From a virus, in the IMG/VR virus record IMGVR_UViG_3300020470_002235, positions 1 through 55,029 of that record: a DNA stretch of 55,029 bases. One strand, 5' to 3'. Positions 54,037 to 55,029 of the stretch are shown piece after piece. The notes below the pieces were generated by a model. The model was not told where the DNA came from. It did no database searches and worked only from the letters and a program-made list of their open reading frames with translations. Each line of letters begins with the position of its first letter. Positions within the stretch are counted from its first letter, which is position 1. The position numbers and the translations under genes are program-made.

Positions 54037-55029
54037 AATCGTCTTCAATTTCAGTTTCTTCCGAAACTTCAACTTCTACTTCCTCATTAAGGTCAACACC
54101 AGCGTCAATCTTAGTGTAGAGGTCAAGAATTGACAATCTAGTCTCTTCATCGAACCTTGAAATACACATTGTTATTGACTTGATTTTATCACCAAACATT
54201 CTGAATGCATTCACAATGTGAACCAGTCTTCTAGTGGTAACAACGTCATCAATCGCACCTTCATAGTAGGATTTTCTGATTATATCTGCCCAGTCCACTA
54301 ACTTCTCAACGAAGTCTTCGTCAACTGCACCAGTCAATTCCATTTCTTTTGAAAGGATTGATTTCTCAGTTTTCACTGGTGGATATTCTTGTTGCATTGT
54401 AATCGCAAATCTTTCCAACATTGCCTCATTCATGATTTGAGTTCCAATGAACTTTCCATCGTCTGAACCTTGACCTTTGGTATTTGCAGTCGCAAGGATA
54501 GTGAAACCAGGCGCAGGTGTTACCCACTCACCAGTTTTCTTAATTAAGTATCCTTTACCCTCAAGAACTGATTGTAAACACATCAACTTGTTAGAACCCA
54601 AGTCAACCTCATCAAGAAGAAGGACAGCGCCTTTCCTCATTGCTTTGATAACTGGGCCTTCCCTAAACATGATGTCACCACCTTGTAAAGTGTGTCCACC
54701 CATTAAATCATCTTCATCAGTTTCAATGGTAATGTTCACTCTGAAAAGTTCTCTTTTCAGTTGAGCACAAACTTGTTCAACCATTAGAGTTTTACCGTTA
54801 CCACTCAATCCAGTAACAAATACTGGGAAGAAGATTTTGGACTTGATAATCCCTTTAACATCTTTGAAATGTCCAAAAGGAACATAGTTCGACATTTTCT
54901 CAGGAATGATTTTCACATTGTCCAGTACATTAAGTGTCGAAGTTTTAGCTGCGACAGGCATTTGTGAAGGATTATTCACTGCAGGAACTGGAGCAGCTGC
55001 AGGTGCAACACTAGGTGCAATCGGAGTCA
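54029..55029 (-). CDS. cobS: CobS-like MoxR-family AAA+ ATPase (N-terminus beyond window)
   Basis: At least 333 codons; the frame stays open to the window edge, so the N-terminus is missing. The visible start is an Ala/Pro-rich linker (IAPSVAPAAAPVPAVNN). AAA+ core: VFVTGLSGNGKTLMVEQV (Walker A), AVLLLDEVDLGSN (Walker B), TILATANTKGQGSDDGKFIG (sensor 1) and a lid with VVTTRRLVHIVNAFRM. It resembles CobS, the cobaltochelatase ATPase subunit found in marine T4-like phages, whose phage role is unsettled. Acidic tail. Confidence 0.82.
   Translation of the reverse strand, partial: TPIAPSVAPAAAPVPAVNNPSQMPVAAKTSTLNVLDNVKIIPEKMSNYVPFGHFKDVKGIIKSKIFFPVFVTGLSGNGKTLMVEQVCAQLKRELFRVNITIETDEDDLMGGHTLQGGDIMFREGPVIKAMRKGAVLLLDEVDLGSNKLMCLQSVLEGKGYLIKKTGEWVTPAPGFTILATANTKGQGSDDGKFIGTQIMNEAMLERFAITMQQEYPPVKTEKSILSKEMELTGAVDEDFVEKLVDWADIIRKSYYEGAIDDVVTTRRLVHIVNAFRMFGDKIKSITMCISRFDEETRLSILDLYTKIDAGVDLNEEVEVEVSEETEIEDDYV

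Noticed and set aside
1-55029. CRISPR arrays, insertion sequences, integrases or attachment sites
   Set aside because: No regularly spaced direct repeats, transposase or integrase motifs were seen; the only repeats are short promoter, hairpin and RNA repeats.
1-55029. Cyanophage identity
   Set aside because: The gene set resembles marine T4-like phages, but no photosynthesis or carbon-metabolism genes (psbA, hli, talC and similar) are present in the window, and the curli cluster points to pelagimyophage-like relatives. A cyanophage cannot be fully excluded from one window.

Overview
This window is a 55 kb piece of a T4-like (Straboviridae/Kyanoviridae-type) marine myovirus genome. It is A+T-rich, very densely packed, and every protein-coding gene I can support lies on the minus strand, so the layout is best read from high to low coordinates. 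The T4 replication set is recognisable: sliding clamp gp45, clamp loader gp44/gp62, RegA, DNA polymerase gp43, UvsX, helicase gp41, primase gp61 and NrdA/NrdB. Marine T4-like accessory genes are also present: a CobS-like AAA+ ATPase, Hsp20, peroxiredoxin, 2-oxoglutarate/Fe(II) oxygenases and many small conserved proteins. There are no photosynthesis genes. The curli-related cluster matches what I recall of metagenomic pelagimyophages (SAR11 phages), so a SAR11-type or similar Gram-negative host is my inference, not something the sequence proves.

Layout in transcription order. (1) 55029-50708: partial CobS-like ATPase, DUF3310-like protein, gp45, gp44, a chain of tiny coupled genes, gp62, RegA. 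(2) 50669-43111: a curli-like export module holding a holin-like protein, three small membrane proteins, CsgF, CsgG, two curlin-repeat proteins, a FecR-domain protein, more small membrane proteins and a CHASE2-class III nucleotide cyclase. T4-type late promoter boxes lie within it. (3) 43110-41703: tandem promoters, a strongly structured RNA leader, Hsp20, peroxiredoxin. (4) 41703-37420: a TSPPY-type DNA methyltransferase with an unknown partner, a spermidine-synthase-like methyltransferase, a T4-type lysozyme and small proteins. (5) 37395-31233: gp43, IscU-type Fe-S scaffold, SNase-like nuclease, UvsX, gp41. (6) 31032-18108: a late, virion-related block. It includes proteins with T4-style capsid-targeting N-termini, a modular polyprotein with (I/L)xE cleavage-like sites, an HNH fusion, a nucleotidyltransferase-kinase fusion, a KxDG ligase-like protein, Ig-like structural proteins and a tRNA-Thr. 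(7) 18064-11444: gp61, NrdA, a 2OG-oxygenase/PRMT-like fusion placed between nrdA and nrdB, NrdB, glutaredoxin. (8) 11447-3840: small accessory genes, a spanin pair, HTH and HAD proteins, three consecutive 2OG oxygenases, a secreted outer-membrane-like protein and tRNA-Ala. (9) 3750-1: two larger unknown or fusion genes, a DUF6356-like protein, then a gene-poor segment with consensus-like sigma70 promoters on both strands and probable small RNAs.

Three promoter classes can be read by eye. An early type is TTGACAATG(A/C)CT with an extended -10. A second type has an A-tract plus CNCC, a TTRYAR-like -35, about 17 bases, and TATAAT; it sits before uvsX, gp43, gp61, peroxiredoxin and the hsp20 leader. 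The third is the T4 late box (N)(A/T)TAAATA, which precedes the virion block and occurs within the curli block. The best candidates for under-described biology are the phage curli/FecR/CHASE2-cyclase module, the structured RNA before hsp20, the capsid-targeted enzyme cargo, and the oxygenase-methyltransferase fusions.
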